This document shows positions 1-7,825 of a stretch of DNA of 12,158 bases, piece by piece. The notes beneath the pieces are model-generated. The model saw only the letters and a list, made by a program, of their open reading frames with translations, was not told where the DNA came from and did not search any database. The stretch's first letter is position 1, and each line of letters opens with the position of its first letter. This stretch comes from Willaertia magna (taxonomy: Eukaryota > Heterolobosea > Eutetramitea > Acrasida > Naegleriidae). The position numbers and the translations under genes were made by a program. The stretch spans positions 1 to 12,158 of the forward strand of contig CADWAF010000839.1 in the NCBI GenBank assembly GCA_902984215.1, read 5' to 3'.

Positions 1-70
1 TTTGCAAATTTTTGTAAAAAAACCTTTGTTTTTTTTTCTTTAAAAAAACTATGGAACTACTAAGTTTAAA

Positions 71-160
71 CAGTATAAATTTATATTGTTTTTATTAAAT
101 TAATTTATATAAATTTATACTCTTTTTTAAATTAAATTTGTATAAATATATATTATTAAA
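71..160. repeat. Palindrome array A (GTATAAATTTATAC type)
   Basis: Two good copies of a 14-bp palindrome lie at 73-86 and 107-120, with a decayed copy near 140. They are separated by T-rich spacers. The block resembles 3301-3406 in the same orientation: both open with CAGTATAAATTTATA and both reach a second copy followed by CTCTTTT. No coding potential is seen. Confidence 0.7.
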
Positions 161-1229
161 TGCTACAAAGATAATAAAATTATTTTTTTTAAAGTTGATA
201 GTTTTATTTTAATTGGGTTTTAAGGGATTGTTAAAAGTATTTAAAAAAGTAATTTTTAATTTTAATATTAAAAAAAAACACTTTTTCAAATATTTAATAT
301 TAATATTTTTTCAATAAAAATAGTATCTTTGGTTAATAGATATTTAATAAAAATTCTATTTAAAATAAAATCTAAATTAATATTCTTTTCAAAAAAAATA
401 AAACAAGATAGCAACATAAATATTTTAATTAGACATACAATTTTTATTTATTTTTTTATATGTAAAATCGACATTGTAATTGTTTATATGATAAATTTTA
501 TTAAAATATTTACTTTTTTAATAGTTTTGTAACTGAGTATAAGAAAGTTTGATAATTTTTAAGCTTATAGTAATAAATAATTTTAAATAAATTAAAAAAA
601 ATTAAAAAAATATAAATTTATACAATTTTAGAATAAAAAAACTTATTATAAGTTATATATATATAAAAATGTCAAAATTGAATAAATATTTTTATTTTTA
701 AAAAACAGGTATAAAAGAATAATTAATTATTAGTTTATCTATTTTTATTACAAATATAGCTTAATAATTTAATATAAAATTTTTTTTTACAACGAAGTAG
801 TTTAAAAATAAAAATTAAAAATGTTTGATTTCTAAAATATTTATAAATGTTATGGTTATTATTTTTTAAATATAAATAAAACTAAACATTAAATATTCAG
901 TTCTAATAAAATAAAATTTTTAACAAATTTATTAATATCCTCTAAATTTAAATTCATTAAAATAATAATTATTATTAAACTTTATACTTACATTTTGTTA
1001 GATATTTATTTTGTTAAAATGAAATAATTTTGAAAATTATTAAAATTTTAGAAAAATCGATTTCTTTTAAATAAATAACATAAATTAATAAAATAGTATC
1101 AATAAAAATAATATTTATTTTTTAATAGTTAAAATTTTTAAAAAAAAATTTAATTTAAAAAAAATAATACAACTTTATCAAAACTATTTATTACAACTAT
1201 TTTGCAATATTATTTATAATATAATAACT
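161..1229. other. A+T-rich non-coding stretch
   Basis: No gene is supported here. The longest open stretch (329-532, +) begins only at a TTG and has the low-complexity composition expected by chance. One isolated palindrome copy sits at 610-623. A 16-base string, GGGATTGTTAAAAGTA, at 224-239 recurs exactly at 3064-3079, so part of this stretch may be related to the right arm near 3000. Confidence 0.6.
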
Positions 1230-1290
1230 TAACAATCATCATCATCCTAACAATAAATCAACAACAATAACAACATCATTATCATCATTA
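1230..1290 (+). repeat. CAT/CAA triplet-rich simple sequence
   Basis: The stretch is built from interspersed ATC/ATT and AAC/AAT triplets. In the frame of the following coding-like segment it reads as runs of Asn then Ile. It contrasts with the T- and A-runs around it, since C is rare elsewhere. It may be a low-complexity coding tract belonging to the segment downstream, or a decaying microsatellite. Confidence 0.5.
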
Positions 1291-1346
1291 TATCTATTTT
1301 ACCTCCAAAAAGAAGCTACATTAAGGTAAAATATAAAGAAGTAAAG
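1291..1346 (+). other. Coding-like segment ending at a splice donor (KRSYIKVK motif)
   Basis: In one frame this reads ILPPKRSYIKVKYKEVK and is followed at once by GTAAGT (1347-1352), a strong eukaryotic 5' splice site in the context AAAG|GTAAGT. The same peptide, with two substitutions, is encoded on the opposite strand near 3000-3056. Both the DNA and the reading frame are kept between the copies, which suggests a real exon end rather than chance. No start codon is visible; the open frame begins near 1250 in the triplet-rich tract. The family is not recognised. The donor is missing from the other copy. Confidence 0.35.
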
Positions 1347-1580
1347 GTAAGTTTATATAAATTTATATTTTTTTAATCTTTTTTTAATACAATTTTATGA
1401 TATTGCCTTTGTGTTGTTTTTATTTTTTTTTATTAATATATATAAATTTATACTTGTTTTTTATTTTTCTAATTATTAAAACCTATCTAAATTTATATTC
1501 TTTTCTATTTATTTTTTAACTTAAACTGCATAAATTTATATTTTTTTTATTTTTTTAAATTAAATTATATAAATTTGTAC
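1291..1580 (+). repeat. Left inverted-repeat arm with palindrome array
   Basis: The arm starts with the KRSYIKVK-encoding segment and continues into T-rich DNA carrying palindrome copies at 1355-1368, 1440-1453, 1528-1541 and 1567-1580, plus a decayed one near 1486. Spacing is 39-46 bp, or twice that where a copy is lost. The block is the inverted counterpart of about 2702-3056: the same coding-like cap, then T-rich spacers and palindromes when the other arm is read on its minus strand. About 1.1 kb lies between the two arrays. Confidence 0.6.
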
Positions 1581-2180
1581 TATTTTTTAAAAAAAAAATA
1601 TAAAAACAAAAATAACTTTTTTGGTCTTTATATATAGAAAAAAATATTCTTCTATATTATATCTAAAAATAAATAAAATAATCAAAAAAAACTTATTCAC
1701 TTAAATAAATATTTTATTTTCATTATTTTTTTATTTTTATTTAAAGTTTAATTTAATCATTTAATAATATTAAATAATATATTTCATATAAAAGTAGTAA
1801 ATTATATTTTATTTATAAACAATATAAAGTTACTTATTATTTTTTTAAGTTACTTTTTTTAGGTTATTTTAAGTTAAATAGATTTAATAAAAATAAAACT
1901 AAGACTTTGATTGTGTTTAAAAATAAGTTTTTTATATTTTTTGAAAAGTATCTATTATAAACTTAATAATAGTCATTACATTGATTGAGGATTACAGAAT
2001 AAAAGTTTTCTTGGTAGTTTCTTTAAAAATTATAAATTAAAAATAAATTAAATACTTACTTAAAAAAAACTTTATTTTGCGAATTGATTTTTTAAGTATA
2101 ATATTATCTGAACTTTAAAAGTTTTTTGTTTCCTAAATAAATAATACAAGCTCTTTTCTATCAAAAGGGGATCAGTTTAA
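1581..2180. other. A+T-rich stretch, nothing supported
   Basis: No gene or clear repeat is seen. The stretch around 1981-2030 has slightly higher complexity (ATTGATTGAGGATTACAG), but each frame closes within about 20 codons. Confidence 0.5.
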
Positions 2181-2294
2181 GATTTATCTTGTTTTACAGT
2201 ATTAAATTTACAAGGAATACTAATTAAAGGTAATATTGCTCAGTTAGAAATATTATTTGAAGTGATTGAACAAAAACTTTTTACAAAAGTGTGA
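2181..2294 (+). other. Possible exon, unrecognised protein
   Basis: One frame is open for 37 codons and ends at TGA 2292-2294. From about 2200 it reads LNLQGILIKGNIAQLEILFE and continues to VIEQKLFTKV. Amino-acid complexity and the use of GCT, CAG and GTG codons stand out from the flanks. A pyrimidine-rich stretch ending TTGTTTTACAG at 2199 would make a good 3' splice acceptor, placing the exon start at 2200 in phase 1. I do not recognise the family. It could be the terminal exon of a gene starting near the left arm donor at 1346, but the phases have not been tested. Confidence 0.3.
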
Positions 2295-2582
2295 TTTTTA
2301 CTATATTTTATATTTACAAATTCTAAAACAGCTTTTATTCAAAAATGTTAATCATTAAAAATACAAAAAAGTGTAAAAAACTTACTTTTAAACACAACCA
2401 AAATCTTTATTTTGATTATAAATAAAGTACAAAAGACTACTTTTATATGAAGTATACTATTTAACATTATCAAATATTTGAATTACATCTAAAATAAAAT
2501 AAAAAAAATTAATTTTTGTAAAAACAAACAAGTATAAATTCATATAAATTTAAATTAAATTCATTCAATTAACAAAAATAAT
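2295..2582. other. A+T-rich stretch, nothing supported
   Basis: No open frame of useful length, RNA gene or clear repeat is visible. A degenerate palindrome-like string occurs near 2531-2552. Confidence 0.5.
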
Positions 2583-2686
2583 TACTTACCTAAGTCAAGC
2601 GGATCTTTTTGATTGTTTTGTTTATTTTTAAATTTTGTATAGAAGAACTTTTTTTTTCTCTTTCTATACACAAAAACCAGAAAAAA
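2583..2686 (-). other. Possible minus-strand exon with splice donor
   Basis: Read on the minus strand, GTAAGT occupies 2588-2583 and is preceded by CTTGACTTAG. The frame ending NNQKDPLDL into that donor is open back to a stop at 2689-2687, about 32 codons, very Lys-rich upstream. CCGC and GATC give the end local complexity that is rare here. No start codon or acceptor was found, and the homopolymer-rich upstream part may be chance. Confidence 0.2.
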
Positions 2687-2701
2687 TTACTTCTATCTTC
2701 G

Positions 2702-2986
2702 TAACTCTCCTTTAAAAAAGAGTATAAATTTATACAATTTATTTTAAAAAATAAAAGAAACAAAGTATAAATTTATACAGTGTAAATGAAAAAAAAATTA
2801 AGAAAAAGAGTATAAATTTATACGGTTTAAATAAAAAAGAAAAGATAAAAGAGTATAAATTTATATAGTTTTTAAGAAAAAGAAAAATATAAATTTATAC
2901 AAATTAATAAAAAGAAATAAAAAAATAAAAAATTAGTTTTACAATAAAAGTTTTAAAAAAAAGTTAAAAGAAGTATAAATTTATAT
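2702..2986 (-). repeat. Palindrome array B, inverted relative to array at 1355-1580
   Basis: Six copies of the palindrome lie at 2722-2735, 2765-2778, 2810-2823 (these three perfect GTATAAATTTATAC), 2853-2866, 2887-2900 and 2973-2986. Start-to-start distances are 43, 45, 43, 34 and 86 bp, the last being twice 43, so one unit has decayed near 2930. Spacers are A-rich on the plus strand, hence T-rich on the minus strand. The array therefore runs opposite to those at 71, 1355 and 3301. A CRISPR is excluded because the repeats are short and imperfect and the spacers are low-complexity and related. Confidence 0.75.
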
Positions 2987-3141
2987 AATTTATATTTTAC
3001 TTCTTTGTGCTTTACCTTAATGTAGCTTCTTTTTAGAGGTAAAGTGGATATAGTGGATTTAATGGGATTGTTAAAAGTAAATAATAGAAGTGGTTTATGA
3101 GTGTTGATTAGAAATACTAGTGAGGTGGCTTTATAAGACAT
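2953..3141 (-). CDS. Small ORF, second copy of the KRSYIKVK segment (right inverted arm)
   Basis: A 62-residue open frame on the minus strand starts with ATG at 3141. Residues of about 35-55 read TLPLKRSYIKVKHKEVKYKL, matching the plus-strand segment at 1291-1346. The DNA match extends outward past ATATCYAYTTTACCTC and inward into the palindrome array, forming the right inverted arm. The donor GTAAGT of the left copy is not kept here, so reading continues through palindrome sequence (LYKFI) to a stop. It may be the first exon of a decayed gene or part of a repeat element. The family is unknown. Confidence 0.3.
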   Translation of the reverse strand: MSYKATSLVFLINTHKPLLLFTFNNPIKSTISTLPLKRSYIKVKHKEVKYKLYKFILLLTFF

Positions 3142-3300
3142 TGTATTTTTTTATGAGTTTTTAAAATATTATGTTTTTTTTCTTGTATTTTTTCAATAAA
3201 TTTTTTTAAACATCTAAAAAAATTTTTATTTACTAGGATTCAGTTTTTAGAAAAAATTTTTAAGATAATTTTTGATTTATTGAGAAAATATTAATAAAAA
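3142..3300. other. Short spacer
   Basis: T-rich sequence with no supported feature lies between the right inverted arm and array C. Confidence 0.4.
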
Positions 3301-3410
3301 CAGTATAAATTTATACTGCTTTTATTGTTTTTGTTGAATTAAAAAAATATAAATTTATACTCTTTTATTTTATTTTTATAATTATAAAAACTGTTTAAAT
3401 TTATACTCTT
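3301..3410 (+). repeat. Palindrome array C
   Basis: Copies lie at 3303-3316, 3347-3360 and 3393-3406, with 44- and 46-bp steps. The first copy extends to an 18-bp perfect palindrome, CAGTATAAATTTATACTG. Spacers are T-rich, in the same orientation as arrays at 71 and 1355. This is the last array: no copy was found downstream of 3410. Confidence 0.75.
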
Positions 3411-3947
3411 TTTTAATATTTTTTTATGCTTTTTATAATATTTGTAATTAAAACAATAATTAATATTCATAATTTATTTAAAAATATCTAAAATTGTATT
3501 TTAAAAAAAAAAGAAATTTTATTAATTTTATTAATTTTTTTAAATAAATAATAAATAATATTTAAAAATTTATTTTTAATATAAGTTTATTTTGTTTTTG
3601 TTTGGTAGGTATTATAGGATTATTATTTAATGTTGTTTTAATGAATTTTTTTTCGAATTTTATTTTGAGGTTTTATTGAATTTATTTTTTTTATAAGAGT
3701 TTGTATTTAGATTTCATTTATTTTTTATTTTTTTAGTTACTACTATTAAAAATTATTAAACAATACAAATTTTTTAGTTTACACTTTTAGAAATTTTCAA
3801 TATTAATAATATATCAGAAAATAAATATTTATTACATATATATTTAATTTTTAAATTTTTATAATTAAAGTTTTTATCTTAGGATCCAATTATGCAAATT
3901 TTTATTAAAATAAATAAAAGCCTTATAGATTCTGTATTTTTATTTAA
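3411..3947. other. Non-coding upstream of the first F-box/LRR fragment
   Basis: The stretch is A+T-rich with no supported gene. TTTTTATTTAATATAAATATAG at about 3937-3958 could be a splice acceptor for the LRR fragment that follows. I saw no F-box-like N-terminus here in any frame. Confidence 0.4.
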
Positions 3948-4544
3948 TATAAATATAGATTCGGGGGAGTAATTAATAGAATAAAAGATTTACAATTATT
4001 TATAAATTTAAAGCATTTAATAATTTGTGGCACCACAATTAATGACAATTTTGATAATTTACCAAATCTAAAAACACTTAAATTACAACACATACAAGAC
4101 ATTACAGATAAACAAATAATGAATTTAGAAAATTTAACAAAATTAATAATTGAGGATTGTCCTGTAATTAATGGTGAATTTTTTTTGAAATTAATACATT
4201 TACAACATTTAGAAATAACTAGTTGTTACAATGTTACTTATTGTCAACATATATCAAATTTAAAAAAATTAATCTATCTTAATGTTAGAAGTTTAAGAAT
4301 AAATGACAATGATTTAATGGAATTAAATAATATACAACATTTGGATATTTCAACTTGTTTACAATTAGTTAGTGGAATATTTTTATTAAATATGAATAAA
4401 TTAATTCAGTTAAATTGCTTTAGTCAAGAAGTTTTACATAAAATTGAAATTGACAAATTAAAAGATGAAATTAAAAAAGGAAGTACATTTAAACAAGCAG
4501 TTAATTATGTAATAAATAACAGAAAATATAAAAAGAGGTATTAA
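3948..4544 (+). pseudogene. F-box/LRR family protein, C-terminal half only
   Basis: The frame is open from just after TAA 3945-3947 to TAA 4542-4544, about 198 codons. The first ATG (4119) lies inside an LRR, so it is not a credible gene start. The reading carries consecutive cysteine-type LRRs: LPNLKTLKLQHIQDITDKQI, NLTKLIIEDCPVINGEF, IQHLDISTCLQLVSG. The charged tail, EIDKLKDEIKKGSTF then NYVINNRKYKKRY, aligns with the tail of the minus-strand gene ending at 8701 (EIKMLKKELEYEDEKFTLLD, then INRVKFVNSLRK), so the natural C-terminus is intact. The F-box and first LRRs are absent. In this family LRRs normally select substrates for an SCF ubiquitin ligase. It is either a 5'-truncated pseudogene or the last exon of a spliced gene using the acceptor near 3958. 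Confidence 0.7.
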
Positions 4545-4637
4545 TTATTTAAAATAACAACGAAAAATAATAATGCAATTTATATAATAATTTTTGAATA
4601 TAATCATTTAATACATTAATATCCTAAAGATAATTCT
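4545..4637. other. Short spacer after LRR fragment
   Basis: A+T-rich sequence following the stop of the orphan LRR half. Nothing is recognised. Confidence 0.4.
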
Positions 4638-4880
4638 TTAAGGTTTTTTAATGAATAATTTCTTTATAATTTCTATTTTATTATCATTACCATCAAACAT
4701 CTCTAATTTCGTTAAATTTATTAAATAAACGAAATTTTTATAACAAGTATTTTCATATATTAAATTACTTTTCATTTCTAATTTTGTTATTTAAAAAATT
4801 AAACCTTGTTATATTTTTACAAAACAAAAATTTAATTGTACAATTTTTAATTGTAAAATCGAAAGTTTTGTTGTAAACAT
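4638..4880 (-). pseudogene. Probable degenerate LRR remnant on the minus strand
   Basis: Two short open stretches on the minus strand have LRR-like spacing. The first, 4880-4809, starts with ATG and includes TTKLSILQLKIVQLNF. The second, 4790-4638, includes ITKLEMKSN, then LINLTKLEMFDGNDNKIEII, ending at TAA 4640-4638. They are in different frames, with stops at 4811-4809 and 4793-4791. LINLTKLEM resembles LRR phrases in the neighbouring genes (ENLTKL). It shares the 5' flank of the plus-strand F-box fragment starting at 4892. A low-complexity coincidence is possible because Leu, Lys and Asn codons are common in such DNA. Confidence 0.35.
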
Positions 4881-4891
4881 TCCCGAAAAAA

Positions 4892-5245
4892 ATGCAAGAA
4901 ATAGAAGAAAGACAAGTTAAAAAAAGAAAGAGTTTATTGAATTATTATTTTACTTTTGACATTCTAATTGAAATTACCAAATATTTTAATGATCCGAAGG
5001 ATTATATTTATTTAGCTCAAACTTGCAAATATTTTTATGAAATAATGTTATTAAAAGAAAATTATTTATTTAAACATTTTAATGAAATTTTATTTAATAA
5101 TTTTGAGTTAACATTAACTACTGATTTACCCGAATATTTATTTAAATTAAAAAAATTACGCCTTACTTCTTGTGGTAATGACTATAAATTATTAAAAAAG
5201 TTTACAAATGTTATTACTTTAAAAATAAATAATTTATCTGCATAA
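4892..5245 (+). pseudogene. F-box protein N-terminus, truncated at an inversion junction
   Basis: A 117-residue reading starts at ATG 4892 in an A-rich context (CCCGAAAAAAATG). Residues 7-13 (RQVKKRK) form a basic, possibly nuclear-localising start. Residues 18-58 (YFTFDILIEITKYF, then YIYLAQTCKYFYEIML) look like a divergent F-box, the segment that binds SKP1 in SCF ligases. Residues 61-83 are a conserved linker (HFNEILFNN, TTDLPE), and residues 84-115 cover the first LRR-like unit (LFKLKKLRLTSC, KFTNVITLKINNL). After Leu115 the sequence becomes the inverse of the neighbouring minus-strand gene, and the last two codons plus TAA come from it. Family members are several hundred residues long, so most LRRs are missing. 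It could still encode a short F-box-only protein. Confidence 0.75.
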
Positions 5246-5994
5246 TTATTTATATTGTAAAAATTTTCATTTGTAACTGATATTTTTAAGTGTTGTAATT
5301 GTGTTAAAAGTTGTAAAAAAGTTCCGTTAAAAGAGTCACAATATAAAATATTTAATGATGTTAAATGATTTAAATTAACTAAACAGTTATCTGTTATTTT
5401 AGAACAGTTTTGAACATTTAAATAAGTTAATTGTTTAAAATATTTAAAACAATCACCAGAAATATCACAACACTTTTTAAGATTTAATTTTGTTAAATTT
5501 TTTAAAATTATTAAACTGTCATCCATTATAGGAGAATCTAAAATCTTTAAGCTTTGTAAATTTGGTAAATACCTAAAATATTTAAATTCAGTGTTTTCTA
5601 AATCCAGTATAGTTAAATCTTTTAACTGTTTTAAATTTGAAAAAGAAAATTCGTCTAAATTCCAAAATGACGCTTCAAGTTCTTCTAAATTAGTTCCTAA
5701 AGTTTTTAAATATCTTCCTTTAAGGTTTTTTGCTTTTAAAGTTTTTAAATTTGTAAACTTTTGTAAAACATTACAATTTTTATCATTTGTATTAACATTT
5801 AATTTCTGTAATTTAAATAAATAATTATCTGTTAACAACATTAAGTGATAAAAATATTGATTGACATTACTTAAATTTAAATAATCAACAGGACTGTTAA
5901 AATATTTAACTATTTCTGATAATATATCTTCAGAAAATATATGATTTAAAATTGTTTTTCGTTTTTTAATTACTCTTTCTTGTTGTTGTTCCAT
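5182..5994 (-). pseudogene. F-box/LRR protein, 3'-truncated copy (duplication unit 1)
   Basis: A 270-residue frame starts at ATG 5994. Residues 7-13 (RVIKKRK) and the F-box-like segment at about 18-58 (FSEDILSEIVKYFNSPVDYL) match the copy starting at 10288 almost exactly. Residues 60-252 hold several cysteine-type LRRs, e.g. LTKLNLKKCCDISGDCFKYF and LTYLNVQNCSKITDNCL. Against the plus-strand F-box fragment (4892-5245), the 24-residue linker after the first YLFK is missing in frame, as expected from deletion between two TATTTATTTAAA repeats. Residues 253-270 are antisense of the neighbouring plus-strand gene, because the family sequence stops near 5238. The lost part (later LRRs and basic tail) can be seen in the other copy at 8701-9600. 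The frame is open, so a truncated SCF-type adaptor could be made. Confidence 0.75.
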
Positions 5995-6371
5995 AGTTTT
6001 TTTCCTTGTTAACAGCTTTAATAAAGATTAAGATATTAATAAACCACTTCATGATGTGTTTTTTATTGCCCATTTGTGGTCTTGTTTAAAAAAGCACTAA
6101 CTGACATAACTGCTTATAAAATTACATCCTTCACTTACCATCTAAAGTTATTTATAGTTTGTAGATTAATCAGTAATATACAAGTAATTAACACAGGGTG
6201 CCTTAGCTTTTAAATTATTCCTTAATTGACTGATTGTCCTCTTTTAAACAAACCTCTACAAACTTAAAGTTATTACAATCTTTAACTTTTAAATTCAACT
6301 AAAAAATTAATTTTCTTGAAGTTTTTTATCTTTTGTAAAAAATTTCAAATTTATAAAGGAATTTTATAAAT
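5995..6371. promoter_or_regulatory. Spacer between family 2 gene and F-box gene, unit 1
   Basis: This non-coding spacer lies between the stop of the family 2 gene and the minus-strand ATG at 5994, so it must carry the F-box promoter and the family 2 3' end. It is richer in G and C than most of the window and is conserved with 10289-10739 over phrases such as GATGTGTTTTTTATTGCCC, AAAAAAGCACTAACTGACAT and GTGCCTTAGCTTTTA. No defined promoter element can be named. The conservation may simply reflect recent duplication. Confidence 0.4.
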
Positions 6372-7807
6372 TTAATTTAATTCATAAACTTTCCTTATTC
6401 TTTCAATTAATTCAAATGTTGTAATTTCTATCCAAACAATTTTTAAATTATCTTCCTTTAAATATTCTTTATAAATATAATCTTTACAATTTCCATCATC
6501 TAAATCAGCAATAATTATTTTTTTATTAAAATCAAATAATTTATTATCCAATAAATATTTTATTCTTTCGTTAAATTCAATTAATTCAAAACAATATTGG
6601 TTTTTGTAATAAAAAGATAAAAATTCTAATAAAATAAATTGTAAATCATAAAAATTTATTTTAAATTTTGTTTTTAAATTTATATTTTTTTTATATTCTA
6701 ACTGCCTTTTTAAATCTGTATTTATAATAACTAATTTTAAATAATTAAAGTCAACTTCTTTTTTTGTTGTTACAAAACTACAAAAATTAAAATCCCATTC
6801 TTTAATAAAAAATTCTAATAAAGGAAAAAATAATGGACTATCTATTTCAAAAAATTTTGAAATAAAATCTTTAAATAATTCTCTTTTAAAAATTTTAAAA
6901 TAATTTTTATTGTAAATTTTATCATAAATTAAAAATTGATTTTTTAATTCGTTTAATTTTAAAATCGCAACTTCTAATTTTGTTTCTTCTTTTGAAAGAA
7001 TATGTTTAATTGAAAAATTTTTAATTATACATTTTAAATATTTATTTTTAAAACTATTTTTATTTTCTTTTTTAATTAATAAATATAAATAATATAAACC
7101 TTTTTTAAAATATTTAAAATCAATAAATTTAAAAAAGTAAAATGTAAATATTGCGATTTTATATTTGTAGAGTTTACAATAATTTTAAAAACTTTAATAT
7201 AATCCTTTTCATTATTATATTTTCCTAAATAAAGCATTAAAAAATAACTTGAAAAATTAAATGTTTTAAATAAAAAATCTAAAATTATAAATCCTTCTTT
7301 TTTATCTTCAAATTTTAATAATAAATTGTATAAACTTGTAGCTAATTTTTCATTGTAATAAATACTTGCAAAATCTTTATAATTTTTATAATTTTTATAA
7401 TTTTTAAAAATTAAAGTCTCTCCCAAATCGGAATATTGTTTTAAAAAATATAAAAGTTTAATAATTAAATGTTTAGAAATATAATTATAATTTTCAATTA
7501 AAATTGTAAAAATTAAATTATAAATTTTTACATTTTTTGGTAAAGAAAATAAATTTTGTAAAACTTTAAAAATATAACTTTCAATAAAATTAAATTTCTC
7601 AAAATTTTCTAAATATAAAAGTATAATAAATACAATTAAAGGACTACGATTGTAAAAACGAATAATTTTTAAAAATAATTGTTTATCTTTATTTAAAATT
7701 AATTTTGTGAAATATAATTCTAAAAGATTGTTAAATTCGAATGTTGTTAATTTATTGTAATAATAATAGTTATTGTAAATATTATCTAAAATAAATTTAT
7801 AATTTTG
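6372..7807 (-). pseudogene. Family 2 unknown protein, copy 1, one frameshift
   Basis: The minus-strand reading matches the copy at 10740-12158. One frame is open from the edge of the homology at 7807 (and beyond, to about 7905) until TAA 7078-7076. The homologous reading then continues in another frame from about 7125 to TAA 6374-6372, about 250 codons without a stop. Alignment with the other copy shows a single missing base near 7122-7130, in an A/T run. The corrected length is about 478 residues, open at the N-terminus: no ATG is available, so the start lies upstream or in another exon. Composition is dominated by Lys, Phe, Leu, Asn, Ile and Tyr. The best conserved parts are FEDKKEGFIILDFLF, FPLLEFFIKEWDFNF and the C-terminal IIIADLDDGNC and KIVWIEITTFELIERIR. 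No known domain is recognised; spaced hydrophobics suggest an all-helical fold. A sequencing error in the homopolymer is possible. Confidence 0.65.
7375..7413 (-). repeat. 9-bp tandem repeat inside family 2 copy 1
   Basis: The minus strand repeats AATTATAAA three times in frame, giving Lys-Asn-Tyr repeats (KNYKNYKNYKD). The other copy reads KNYKNCKNY, so the repeat has drifted or been homogenised since duplication. Confidence 0.6.
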
Positions 7808-7825
7808 TGTTGTATTTAAATTTGA

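Larger units (their letters stand above)
5238..7807 (-). repeat. Segmental duplication, unit 1
   Basis: This block contains, on the minus strand, the family 2 gene (7807-6372), its downstream spacer (6371-5995) and the 5' part of the F-box/LRR gene (5994-5238). It is matched in the same order and orientation by 9554-12158, at an offset of about 4.29-4.37 kb. Matching includes the non-coding spacer (e.g. AACCACTTCATGATGTGTTT at both 6040s and 10330s). The right edge cannot be set, because the matching copy runs off the window at 12158. Confidence 0.85.

Noticed and set aside
329..532. 67-codon plus-strand ORF
   Set aside because: It starts only at TTG, has low-complexity composition and no family resemblance; such frames are expected by chance in this base composition.
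2702..2986. Regularly spaced repeats resembling a CRISPR array
   Set aside because: The repeats are a 14-bp palindrome, imperfect between copies. Spacers are low-complexity and similar to each other, and the setting is eukaryotic with no cas genes.
3890..3975. Possible tRNA because of a G-rich ATTCGGGGGAG
   Set aside because: No cloverleaf with a matching acceptor stem could be formed, and the G run is in frame with the LRR reading.
5591..5824. 77-codon plus-strand ORF
   Set aside because: It is the antisense shadow of the LRR region of the minus-strand F-box gene.
3948..5994. Reassigned stop codons (ciliate-like code)
   Set aside because: Conserved C-termini end at TAA, and the transporter exon ends at TAG at the expected position, so the standard code fits.
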